DNA from: Paenibacillus flagellatus
Lineage (GTDB): Bacteria > Bacillota > Bacilli > Paenibacillales > NBRC-103111
Assembly: GCF_003217775.1 (NCBI RefSeq)
Contig: NZ_QJVJ01000003.1
Location: 372,001-436,000 of the forward strand
DNA length: 64,000 bases
Reading direction: 5' to 3'
Positions 25,982 to 33,540 of the stretch are shown one piece after another; the stretch's first letter is position 1, and each line of letters opens with the position of its first letter. Under the pieces are notes generated by a model. The model had not been told where the DNA came from and did no database searches. It worked only from the letters and a program-made list of their open reading frames with translations. Position numbers and translations under genes: made by a program.

Positions 25982-26060
25982 CGTATAGTGGAAACGTTTC
26001 GACTCGATGTGCACCGCTTCATATCGGCGATGTGCAATCGTCCGCGGCATGTGCACCGCT
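25982..26060 (-). promoter_or_regulatory. Regulatory region of the second importer operon with three ATGTGCA repeats
   Basis: On the minus strand, a weak -10 (TATACG, 25987-25982) is preceded by the palindrome GAAACGTTTC (25991-26000). Plus-strand copies of ATGTGCA follow at 26007, 26030 and 26049; the first and third extend to ATGTGCACCGCT and are 42 bp (four helical turns) apart. The layout suits AraC-type activation upstream of a poor -35. Confidence 0.5.
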
Positions 26061-26073
26061 CAAGAATGCGCTT

Positions 26074-28389
26074 TCAAGAGGGCGGCTGCGGCTGTCGGAA
26101 TACCGATGCGCTTACCCCGTTGATCCGCTTGAACGCCCGGCAAAACGTATTGGACGAGCTGTAGCCGACCCGCTGCGCGATTTCGTAGACGGGCAAGTCC
26201 GTCTTCGCCAGAAGCGCCTTCGCTTCGTTCATCCGCAGCTGCTCCAGGTAGTCGGAGAAGTTGACCCCGGTCTGCTCCTTGAAAAATTGCGACAAGTACC
26301 CCTTCGATATGTTCATCCGGTCCGCCACCGAGTCGAGGCACAAATCGGCTTGCGCGAACCGTTCGTGCACGTACGAGACGATATCCTCCAGCAGCTGCAC
26401 GTTTTGGCTTTTTTTGTGCTCGCCCACGAAGTCGCAAATGCGCCGGTACGTCGTCTCGATCATCCGGTATTGGCGCTCCAAGCTTCCGTACGAGGCGTTC
26501 TCGGAGGAAAACGTCTGAACCTGCTCCGCGACGGCCCCGTCGTCCATCGCCAGCTGCGGCAGCAGCTTGACGACCGTCCCCCACATCTCGCTCACGAACA
26601 GCCGCAGCATCGGCACCGACAGCCGCCGGTCCTCGAAATTGATTTGATGCAGCTCGCCAAGCAGCGTCTCCACCGCATCCTTCTCCCCCGCCCTGGCCAA
26701 ATGGCCGAGCCGCATCTCCAGGTCGGCCGGATAGTAATAGCCGCCGTTCTCGACGGGCAGCTCGTCGAAGCGCATCGTGCCGTTGCGGTTGCGCCACGTC
26801 AAATATTCGATCACCCGCTTCGCTTCCTCGTACGACCGGGAGACGCCCATCAAGCCGGCGTACGTTCCTCCGATCGCGAACCGCGTCGCGACGTTCAGCT
26901 TGGAGCGGATAAGCTCGCTTGCGTCCGGGACGACGTCCGCGATCGGATCGGCTCCCTCCGCCGGACCGTCAGCGTCGAAGGCGAGCAGCAGCGCAATCTG
27001 GTCCTCCGCCGTATCGTGCCAATACGCCTGTCCCGGCATCCGCTGGCGCAGCAGCTCCTTCACCATAACGCGCTTGACGTCCAGCTCCTCGAGCGTATCG
27101 GCGTCCAAGCCGCCGTCGTAGCCCCGCAATTGAACGATCGAGGCGACGAAGCGGCGCCCTTGCGTATCGATGCCCACGTGGCGCAGAAGCGCGTCCGTAT
27201 CCGGCGAGGGGACGTACTCCCCTTTCAGCAGCCGCTCGAACAGCGCGGCCTGCAGAAGCGGCGCCTGCTCCTTCAGCTTCTTTTCCAAATCGCGGTTGCT
27301 GTCGATCAGGCGCGACACGTTGTCGCGCACGAACCGATACGCGTCCGAGCCGAAATAGCCGTCCCCGTCCGTCCGCTCGACGATCGTGTCGAGGATGCTT
27401 TTCCACGGCCGGCTGTTCCGGTAGGCGATCAAGTAAGCGGCGATCAACCCTAGCGCCAAAAAGACGAACGCCATCGTCCACGTCGTCCTCTTGATGTACA
27501 GCAGCTTCTCCAGGACGACGGTCGCGGGCTGGGCGACCAAATAAATCCATCCGTTGTACGCGGACGTCGTATACGTGATCATCATGTCGCGCTCGCCGAG
27601 CTTCATCATGACCGTGCCCTGCTTGCCGGTCAGCCGGCCGCGGTCGATCCGGTAGGACGTTCCGTCGGGAGAGACGGAGCTGACGATGCTGCCCTCTTCG
27701 TCGATAATGTGCGCCCACCCGCCGCCGGATAAATCGAGACTGCCGAGCAGCTTTTCGATTTCCCGGTTGTCCACGGTGACGACGACCGCTCCTTGCGGGT
27801 AGCGCGGGTACCCGAGCGATTGGATGTACGTGACGAGCGACCTGCGGGTGCCGTCGACCTCGACGTCTCGGGCGGGCAGCACCTTGCGCTGATGGTACGT
27901 CCCGATGACGAGCCGCTTCCAGCTTTCGACGTCGAAGCCTTCGTACCGGAACTTTTCGTAAAATTCGGCGATTCCGTACGTCGAGCTGTCCTTGAAGACG
28001 AGCCCGCTGTTTTTGTAGACGACGAACGTGTTGAAGATGAAGTTGTTCGTCAAGTTGAAGTTATAGATGCTTTTGCGCGTTTCCAGCACGCGGTACGTAT
28101 TCGCCCCGACGAACGGCTCGGTGACGGGCTGGAACTGGATGATTCGGGTGTCCCCCGTCAGCTGAAGCGCGATCGACGCCACCTCGGCGAACCGGCGGTC
28201 GAGCACGTCCTTGTTTTGCCTAAGCAAATTCATGTTGCTCGCCGTCAGCTCTTTTTCCATCTCCCGCACCGTTTTCCCGTAAAGGACCCAGCCGACCAGA
28301 AGCGGAAGCAGCAAGAACAGCATGTTGGGCGCCAATAGGCGCACAAACACGCGATGGCCGCCCGCCAGGCCACGTTTCGGTTTCCGCAT
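26074..28389 (-). CDS. Membrane-anchored AraC-family regulator with extracellular sensor domain (second module)
   Basis: Protein of 771 residues from the ATG at 28389, which has GGAGGGG upstream; in-frame codons back to 28503 have no ribosome site. First membrane helix in PNMLFLLLPLLVGWVLY, an extracellular sensor of ~260 residues (GWAHIIDEEGSIVSSVSPDG, TTSAYNGWIYLVAQP), second helix in TWTMAFVFLALGLIAAYLI. A cytoplasmic linker follows, then two AraC helix-turn-helices at the end (LCLDSVADRMNISKGYLSQFFKEQTG and PVYEIAQRVGYSSSNTFCRAF). Same architecture as the regulator at 19852-22149 but diverged. Probably an activator of the importer genes that follow on the same strand. Confidence 0.88.
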   Translation of the reverse strand: MRKPKRGLAGGHRVFVRLLAPNMLFLLLPLLVGWVLYGKTVREMEKELTASNMNLLRQNKDVLDRRFAEVASIALQLTGDTRIIQFQPVTEPFVGANTYRVLETRKSIYNFNLTNNFIFNTFVVYKNSGLVFKDSSTYGIAEFYEKFRYEGFDVESWKRLVIGTYHQRKVLPARDVEVDGTRRSLVTYIQSLGYPRYPQGAVVVTVDNREIEKLLGSLDLSGGGWAHIIDEEGSIVSSVSPDGTSYRIDRGRLTGKQGTVMMKLGERDMMITYTTSAYNGWIYLVAQPATVVLEKLLYIKRTTWTMAFVFLALGLIAAYLIAYRNSRPWKSILDTIVERTDGDGYFGSDAYRFVRDNVSRLIDSNRDLEKKLKEQAPLLQAALFERLLKGEYVPSPDTDALLRHVGIDTQGRRFVASIVQLRGYDGGLDADTLEELDVKRVMVKELLRQRMPGQAYWHDTAEDQIALLLAFDADGPAEGADPIADVVPDASELIRSKLNVATRFAIGGTYAGLMGVSRSYEEAKRVIEYLTWRNRNGTMRFDELPVENGGYYYPADLEMRLGHLARAGEKDAVETLLGELHQINFEDRRLSVPMLRLFVSEMWGTVVKLLPQLAMDDGAVAEQVQTFSSENASYGSLERQYRMIETTYRRICDFVGEHKKSQNVQLLEDIVSYVHERFAQADLCLDSVADRMNISKGYLSQFFKEQTGVNFSDYLEQLRMNEAKALLAKTDLPVYEIAQRVGYSSSNTFCRAFKRINGVSASVFRQPQPPS

Positions 28390-28573
28390 CGTGCATCCCC
28401 TCCGTCCGATAGGACCGCTCCGTCGGATCCGCGCTTGCTTCCGTCTGTTCCTATGCCTATTGTGCGGAATGCCGACGCGATAAAACGGTTCTCTTCCCAG
28501 CATAGCAAGTTACGGAACGTGCGCCATGCGGCGGGAGATTCGTTTTGTCCGACAAAAAAAGCCGGCCTCTTCG

Positions 28574-28921
28574 TCAAGAAGATTGGCTGGCTTTATCGGC
28601 TTCCGCTTGGCGTCCGCCCCATTTGAGCACCCATTTCTCCATTTCCTTCAGCGCCGTCTGGAAATCGCTGCCCTTCTCGGTCAACGAATACTCCACGGTA
28701 ACCGGTACGGTCGGAAACACTTCCCGGCGAACGAGCCCGCTCTGCTCCAGGTGGCGCAGCGTATCGGTGAGCGACTGGGTTTTGATGACCGCCACGTTGC
28801 GCTGCAGCTGCTTGAACCGCTGCGGCCCTTTTTTCAGCAGCTCGTCGAGGACGAGAAACGCCCACTTGGCGCCGAGAATTTGCAGCACCTCGCAAATGCT
28901 GGAGCCCGTATTTTCGCTCAT
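28574..28921 (-). CDS. HxlR-family transcriptional regulator
   Basis: Protein of 115 residues from the ATG at 28921 (GGGAGGAAG upstream). It has the family's winged helix: SSICEVLQILGAKWAFLVLDELL at the N-terminus, then RFKQLQRNVAVIKTQSLTDTLRHLEQSGLVRRE, and the wing VTVEYSLTEKG. The N-terminal Cys10 is at the place where YodB/HypR-type members sense quinones or hypochlorite by thiol oxidation. Divergent from the tandem-MerR gene, with two facing promoters between them, so it may control itself and that operon. A redox role is inference from the cysteine only. Confidence 0.9.
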   Translation of the reverse strand: MSENTGSSICEVLQILGAKWAFLVLDELLKKGPQRFKQLQRNVAVIKTQSLTDTLRHLEQSGLVRREVFPTVPVTVEYSLTEKGSDFQTALKEMEKWVLKWGGRQAEADKASQSS

Positions 28922-28997
28922 CGCGTCACTTCCTCCCGTTTCAAAATGGGAATCGTCCGGGCGGTCGGCCGACGTTCGACGACAGTCCCTTCCCCCC

Positions 28998-29026
28998 ATA
29001 CTATGACGTCCGACATTTCGTGTCAA
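28998..29026 (-). promoter_or_regulatory. Promoter of the HxlR gene
   Basis: Minus-strand TTGACA (29026-29021), 17-bp spacer, TAGTAT (29003-28998). Confidence 0.7.
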
Positions 29027-29053
29027 TCGGGGAGGCTTGCCGTTCCGTCTTCT

Positions 29054-29082
29054 TTGACATCGGTTGCGCGTCTTGCTTTAAT
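29054..29082 (+). promoter_or_regulatory. Promoter of the tandem-MerR operon
   Basis: TTGACA (29054-29059), 17-bp spacer, TTTAAT (29077-29082), 29 bases before the start codon. The spacer is of normal length, unlike the 19-20 bp of MerR-activated promoters. Confidence 0.72.
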
Positions 29083-29111
29083 GGAAATGAACAAAAAGCC
29101 GAGGTGGTTCC

Positions 29112-29837
29112 ATGCAAGTACGGCCGATCGACGTCGCCCGAAAACTGAACGTCAGCACGAGCGCGCTCCGGCATTACGAAGAATGGGGCATCGTCCCGCC
29201 GATCGAGCGCGCGCCGAACGGATACCGGGTATACACCGAGGAGCATATCGCATATTTCGAATGCATCCGGGCGATGAATACGGGCTACGGCATGACGCTG
29301 ACGAAGGAAGTGATGCGTCTGCTGCAGCGCAAGGAAGCGGATGCCGCCCTGTGGAAAGTGAACGAGGCGCAAGCCGCTCTCCATCGGGACAAGACGATCG
29401 CCGAGAAGACGATCGAAGTGCTGGAGACGAAGCAGCTGGAGGAATTGGACGCCCGAGGCAGACAAAAGTGGATGACGATCGGCGAAGTTTCCGAAGAGAC
29501 GAACATTCCGGCGTCGGCGATCCGGCATTGGGAGAAGATGGGGCTGCTTACGCTCCCCCGGGACCCGGAGAACGGCTACCGGCGGTTCAACCGGTCGCAG
29601 GTCAGGCAAATTTTGATCATCCGCACGCTTCGTTCCGCCGTCTACTCGCTGGACATCATCAAGCGGGTGATCAAGGAGCTGGATCATAACAACGTCGAGC
29701 AGGCGAGGAAAATCGCCCGGGATTCGCTCGAATTTTTGAACCGGCTCAACCGGAACCAGCTTCGCGGCGCTCACTACTTGTACCGGCTGTGCCGGCTGCT
29801 CCATTTGGTCGACGATCACTGGGAGTTTTACGCATGA
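29112..29837 (+). CDS. Transcriptional regulator with two tandem MerR DNA-binding domains
   Basis: Protein of 241 residues. A complete MerR winged helix spans ~3-70 (ALRHYEEWGIVPP, NGYRVYTEEHI). It is followed by a helical segment (~75-115) and then a second, diverged MerR domain at ~120-190 (AIRHWEKMGLLTL, NGYRRFNRSQV), plus a further helical tail. Normal MerR proteins have one such domain and dimerise; here one chain may supply both half-site readers. No metal-binding cysteine pattern is present. The start has GAGGTGG upstream. The stop overlaps the next gene's start (ATGA), so a TVP38-type membrane protein is translated with it. The signal sensed is unknown. Confidence 0.88.
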   Translation: MQVRPIDVARKLNVSTSALRHYEEWGIVPPIERAPNGYRVYTEEHIAYFECIRAMNTGYGMTLTKEVMRLLQRKEADAALWKVNEAQAALHRDKTIAEKTIEVLETKQLEELDARGRQKWMTIGEVSEETNIPASAIRHWEKMGLLTLPRDPENGYRRFNRSQVRQILIIRTLRSAVYSLDIIKRVIKELDHNNVEQARKIARDSLEFLNRLNRNQLRGAHYLYRLCRLLHLVDDHWEFYA

Positions 29838-30451
29838 AGGGGTGGGCGATCGTCCTCGTATACGCCGCGGCGATAGCCGTCTGCCTGTTCTATCGGACGG
29901 AGCTGTCCGACTGGATGCGGCAGTCCCCTTCGATCGTCGTCAGCTTCGCCATTGCGCTGGCGCTTCTGTTGTTCCCCGTGCTGCCCTTCAAAATCGTGAT
30001 CGGCACGCTCGGTTATATGTACGGGCCGCTGCTCGGCGCCTTCATCAGCTGGACGGCCGCTTCGGTCGCTTCCGTCATCGTCTTCGTCGTCGTCCGCGCG
30101 ACGCTTCGGGAGCGGGCCGCCGCCTACTTGTCGAAGTTCGGGCAAGCCGAGAGGCTGCGGGTGCTGATGGAGCGCCGTCCGTTCGCGACGATTCTCGCGG
30201 CGCGTCTCGTTCCGGTGTTCCCGCAGACGCTCGTCAATATATACCCGGCTTTCCTGTCGATCCGGCTGTCCACCTATGCGGTGGCGTCATCGTTAGGCAA
30301 AATCCCCGCCATGCTCGTCTTCGCCTATCTGGGAGACCGGCTGTTCGCCGATCTCCGCAGCGCGATCGCCGTCCTGGCCGTATACGGCGCTTTCCTGGCC
30401 GCGACGTACGTCGGCTATCGGCTTTGGGCACGCCGGCATACGCCCGAATGA
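29834..30451 (+). CDS. TVP38/TMEM64 (VTT-domain) membrane protein
   Basis: Protein of 205 residues with five to six hydrophobic segments. The VTT signature is clear: LPFKIVIGTLGYMYGPLLGAFISW with a conserved glycine-rich re-entrant region, then RRPFATILAARLVPVFPQTLVN and the Pro/Gly-rich GKIPAMLVFAYLGDRLF. VTT proteins (DedA, TVP38, TMEM41B) are thought to move lipids or lipid carriers across the membrane. The start is fixed by the 4-base overlap with the MerR gene. Co-translation with a regulator suggests the regulator controls this protein in response to membrane or drug stress, which is inference. Confidence 0.88.
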   Translation: MKGWAIVLVYAAAIAVCLFYRTELSDWMRQSPSIVVSFAIALALLLFPVLPFKIVIGTLGYMYGPLLGAFISWTAASVASVIVFVVVRATLRERAAAYLSKFGQAERLRVLMERRPFATILAARLVPVFPQTLVNIYPAFLSIRLSTYAVASSLGKIPAMLVFAYLGDRLFADLRSAIAVLAVYGAFLAATYVGYRLWARRHTPE

Positions 30452-30455
30452 GCGG

Positions 30456-31196
30456 CTATTCGAGCACCGAGCCGCCCAATACGAAACGCCATTGCAGATG
30501 ATTGCCGAACACGTCGTCGATCCGCACCCCGCCCGTCCGTACGGAGGCGGTATGGATCATCTTGCCGTTGCCCAAATAAATGCCGGTATGGCTGATGCGG
30601 TCGATCGTTTTCTCCGCTTCGGGATACGATTCCGGATTCGAGCCCCGGTACCCGACGAAAAACAGCAAATCGCCTCGCCGCGCCTGCCCGATGTCCCGGT
30701 ACGACCGGCCGGAGAACGCTTCGACGTACCTCGCCTGGCTGCGCGAGTCTTTCGGCAGGTCCATGCCGAGTGCGGACAAGAACGCCCAGCGGGTAAAATC
30801 CGAGCAATCGAACGTGGACGGATCCGCCCGGTCCGAGCCGTATTCGTACGGCGTGCCGAAATACATCGCGGCCGCCGACACGACGTTTTCCGCATATCCT
30901 CCCTGATACGGGGCGATGGCGGGATTCGGGTATGCTTTCACCGGCTCCCCGAGCGCCCTCACTCCGCCCGTCCCGTTCGCCGCCGCGTTCGACGAAGCGA
31001 ACTCGAGACCCGCGTCGCCTTGGCGCAGCAGCAAATCACCGTTCGTCACCCGCGTATCGACGAGCCGTCTATCGATGCCGTTACCCGCCTGCTGCGCTTC
31101 GGATGTCGGCTCCTGTCCGGCGTTTTGCCCGGCGCAGCCGACCAAGGCGAACAATAGGCCGATCGCCGCCGATTTCCTAATGAACCGTCTTCCCAA
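30456..31196 (-). CDS. NlpC/P60-family cell-wall hydrolase, lipoprotein
   Basis: Protein of 246 residues starting at TTG 31196 with AAGGGGGG upstream. Lipobox FALVGC (Cys21), so it is anchored outside the membrane. After a ~80-residue linker comes the NlpC/P60 domain with the catalytic cysteine in STFDCSDF (Cys131) and histidines in ISHTGIYLGNGKMIHT (H203, H215). The family cuts gamma-D-Glu-diamino acid or related bonds in peptidoglycan stem peptides. The gene converges on the TVP38 gene with only four bases between stops and no terminator. Next upstream on the same strand is the germination operon, 133 bases away. Confidence 0.9.
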   Translation of the reverse strand: MGRRFIRKSAAIGLLFALVGCAGQNAGQEPTSEAQQAGNGIDRRLVDTRVTNGDLLLRQGDAGLEFASSNAAANGTGGVRALGEPVKAYPNPAIAPYQGGYAENVVSAAAMYFGTPYEYGSDRADPSTFDCSDFTRWAFLSALGMDLPKDSRSQARYVEAFSGRSYRDIGQARRGDLLFFVGYRGSNPESYPEAEKTIDRISHTGIYLGNGKMIHTASVRTGGVRIDDVFGNHLQWRFVLGGSVLE

Positions 31197-31329
31197 TATA
31201 GTCCCCCCTTGGCATGGATGGCGTACGCTACTACTGTTGCCGATCGACGACCGGTCCATTCGGAGAGCGATAAAATAAAATGCGATCGAGCCGGTGACGG
31301 GATGACGCAAACACCGCGGGTTCGATCCG

Positions 31330-32445
31330 TCAATCGATAATGCCGCTTCCACGGAGGGCGACCTTGGCGTTCACGTCGAATTGGACGTCCGGGTAAAGGC
31401 TTTGCCACCGGAGCCATTCCTTGCGGTCGGTCCGGTGCATCGCTCGGAAGCGAAGCCCGAAGCCGATCGGGTCGACGTGCGCCTTTTGAAGCGTCGACAG
31501 CAGCGAGCGGATGCGGACGGATATTTCCTTCGCGGCCAACGCTTCGAACTTGTCCAAGTCGGTCACTTTCTCCGACGACTGCGTCTCCTCGATCGATCCT
31601 TTGACCGTCATGGTTACCGTGACGCGCGGCTTCTCGCTCCGGATGTCCCTCAGCTTGTAATTGACCTTGACCTGGTCGGCCGACAGGAGGACGTATACCC
31701 CCTTCTCCTTCACCTTGATATCGACCTTGCCTATATTGTTATAGAAAGCGTTGAATATTTTCGTCTGCTGCGGGTCGAGCTCGAGAACCCAGTTTTTTTT
31801 ATTGAACACGGCGGTTCGGTTAATCGTCAGCTGATCGCCGCTCCGCTTCTCGATAATGGGCAAAATCGGATCCAGCCCTCTCTCCGTCAGCCGGCGGCGG
31901 AAGTCGAACAAATATTCCGACACGACGTAGGCCGTCTCCGTGCCGCTTTGCCCGAAAAACATGAACAGCAGGTTGGACGGCAGCCGCTCCGAAGGAGGTC
32001 CCGCCTCCAAAATCGTCATGGCGTCGGGACGGCCGATGCCGACCCACGCAATCATCTGGATATCGCGGCGGCGGATGAACCAATCGAGCAGCGGGCCGGG
32101 ATCATTCATCTCCCGCATGAGCTTCTCTCCGAGCACGATCGCTTTCGCCTGTCCGAAATCCAGCTCTTTGTCGATTTTCGACTTGATGATCCGCACCGCC
32201 TCGGTAATCGAATCCGCTTCCTCGGTGACAATGATGAACTTGTTCGATCCGAACCGCTCCTGGGGCGTCGGAATCGCCAGCTTCAGCTCCACCTTGTACG
32301 TTTTGCCGTTCTGCCCTTTGTCCACGCCGATCGTAAAGACGAAAAAGCGTTTGTCGATATCTTTGAACCCGCAGCCCGACGCCGTCGTCACCATCGTTAG
32401 CAGCGATGCGGCGAGCAGCAGAACTTTAAGTCGGTTGCGCGGCAT
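31330..32445 (-). CDS. Spore germination receptor subunit C, Ger(x)C lipoprotein
   Basis: Protein of 371 residues with lipobox TASGC (Cys25) and the family start FKDIDKRFFVFTIGVDKG. The region ELDFGQAKAIVLGEKL and the later ALAAKEISVRIRSLLSTLQKAHVDPIGFG segment are conserved in GerAC/GerBC/GerKC proteins. It is one of three subunits of the nutrient germinant receptor in the spore inner membrane. The start overlaps the gerB-type gene by 20 bases. Last gene of the A-B-C receptor operon; usual length for the family. Confidence 0.93.
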   Translation of the reverse strand: MPRNRLKVLLLAASLLTMVTTASGCGFKDIDKRFFVFTIGVDKGQNGKTYKVELKLAIPTPQERFGSNKFIIVTEEADSITEAVRIIKSKIDKELDFGQAKAIVLGEKLMREMNDPGPLLDWFIRRRDIQMIAWVGIGRPDAMTILEAGPPSERLPSNLLFMFFGQSGTETAYVVSEYLFDFRRRLTERGLDPILPIIEKRSGDQLTINRTAVFNKKNWVLELDPQQTKIFNAFYNNIGKVDIKVKEKGVYVLLSADQVKVNYKLRDIRSEKPRVTVTMTVKGSIEETQSSEKVTDLDKFEALAAKEISVRIRSLLSTLQKAHVDPIGFGLRFRAMHRTDRKEWLRWQSLYPDVQFDVNAKVALRGSGIID

Positions 32446-33523
32446 GCTTCTTCCTCCTTGCGGCGTAGGCTACGACGAAAACGAGAACGAATTCGGTGAA
32501 CATGCGGACGACCAGCCAGATCTCCCCGATGTCGAAAAATTGCCGGTAGTCGAGCAGCGAGCCGGCCATGATACCCGCGCTGAAGACGGTCAAGACGACG
32601 ATGCGCAGCACCCGGTCGGCGGTCTTGCTTTCATTTCGTTCCGACCGAAACACGGCCTTCAGCAAATCGAGGGCGACGTGCCAATGCACGATTACGCTGA
32701 CGAAGGCCACTTGGCCGTAAAAATAAATGAAAATAAACATGACCCGCTCGACGAAGCCGAGCTCGATTCGCATCGAATCGGACGTGCTCACCCATGCGTA
32801 ATGGAAATCGCCGACCCCGTCCGCCCCCTGGAACCCGACCGGAACGAACAGCGTCGTAATCGACGTGATCAAGCCGATGATGCAGATCGTCCATAACCAT
32901 TTCGGCTTGAAGCCGGTAATCGCCTTGTTCAAAACGACGAGCGCGGCGTAGCCGCTGTATATGTAGGTGGCCGCAGCCAAGCTCCCGAGCTTGGGCGGCT
33001 CTCCGTAAAACATCGACACGGCCAGCACGGAGTTCCAGTCCATTTGCCGGTTGAAAAACGCCTTGAACAAAATAAACAGCGTAAGCGGCAGCGCCAGCAG
33101 AAGAACGATTTCGAGCACGCGCAAAATTTGCGTCGATTTCAGCCCGACGACGAATACCGCGACCCCCAGGTACAGCATGATGACCGTCATGTTCGTGATG
33201 TCCGGGTTCAAAAACTTGCGCGTGAAATCGCCGAAGGCGAGCAGCGTCAACCCCCCCGCGGCATATCCGTTCAAGCTGAAAAAAAGAAGCAGCGCCTTGT
33301 TGAACGCGCGCGGGAAGCAGCCCTCCATCACATCGGCCAGATCCTGCTTCGGGAAGCGGGCGATCGACTTGACGAACACGGTCAACAGCGTCATGCCGAT
33401 GGCGAACGCGACGGGCAGCGCCATGACCGAGCCGTCGTACCGGTCGCGGATCAGCAGCCGGGGCACGAACACCAAAACGTTGACAAGCATATTGGTAATG
33501 ACGAGATAGTAAAAATAACGCAC
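32426..33523 (-). CDS. Spore germination receptor subunit B (endospore germination permease)
   Basis: Protein of 365 residues with ten predicted membrane helices, related to amino-acid/polyamine transporters. It begins at GTG 33523 with AAGGAGG upstream; a longer in-frame reading back to 34099 is antisense-like to nothing and overlaps subunit A out of frame, so it is rejected. Recognisable parts are the N-terminal MLVNVLVFVPRLLI, GCFPRAFNKALLLFFSLNGY and VERVMFIFIYFYGQVAF. In GerAB-type receptors this subunit contains the germinant-binding pocket. It lies 17 bases after subunit A and overlaps subunit C. Confidence 0.92.
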   Translation of the reverse strand: MRYFYYLVITNMLVNVLVFVPRLLIRDRYDGSVMALPVAFAIGMTLLTVFVKSIARFPKQDLADVMEGCFPRAFNKALLLFFSLNGYAAGGLTLLAFGDFTRKFLNPDITNMTVIMLYLGVAVFVVGLKSTQILRVLEIVLLLALPLTLFILFKAFFNRQMDWNSVLAVSMFYGEPPKLGSLAAATYIYSGYAALVVLNKAITGFKPKWLWTICIIGLITSITTLFVPVGFQGADGVGDFHYAWVSTSDSMRIELGFVERVMFIFIYFYGQVAFVSVIVHWHVALDLLKAVFRSERNESKTADRVLRIVVLTVFSAGIMAGSLLDYRQFFDIGEIWLVVRMFTEFVLVFVVAYAARRKKHAAQPT

Positions 33524-33540
33524 CCCTCCGCCTCCTTCGC

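Noticed and set aside
16308-28503. Extra-long N-terminal extensions of permeases, binders and AraC regulators
   Set aside because: Upstream in-frame ATGs lack ribosome sites and run through promoter or operator sequence; internal ATG, GTG or TTG codons with AGGAGG-type sites were used instead.
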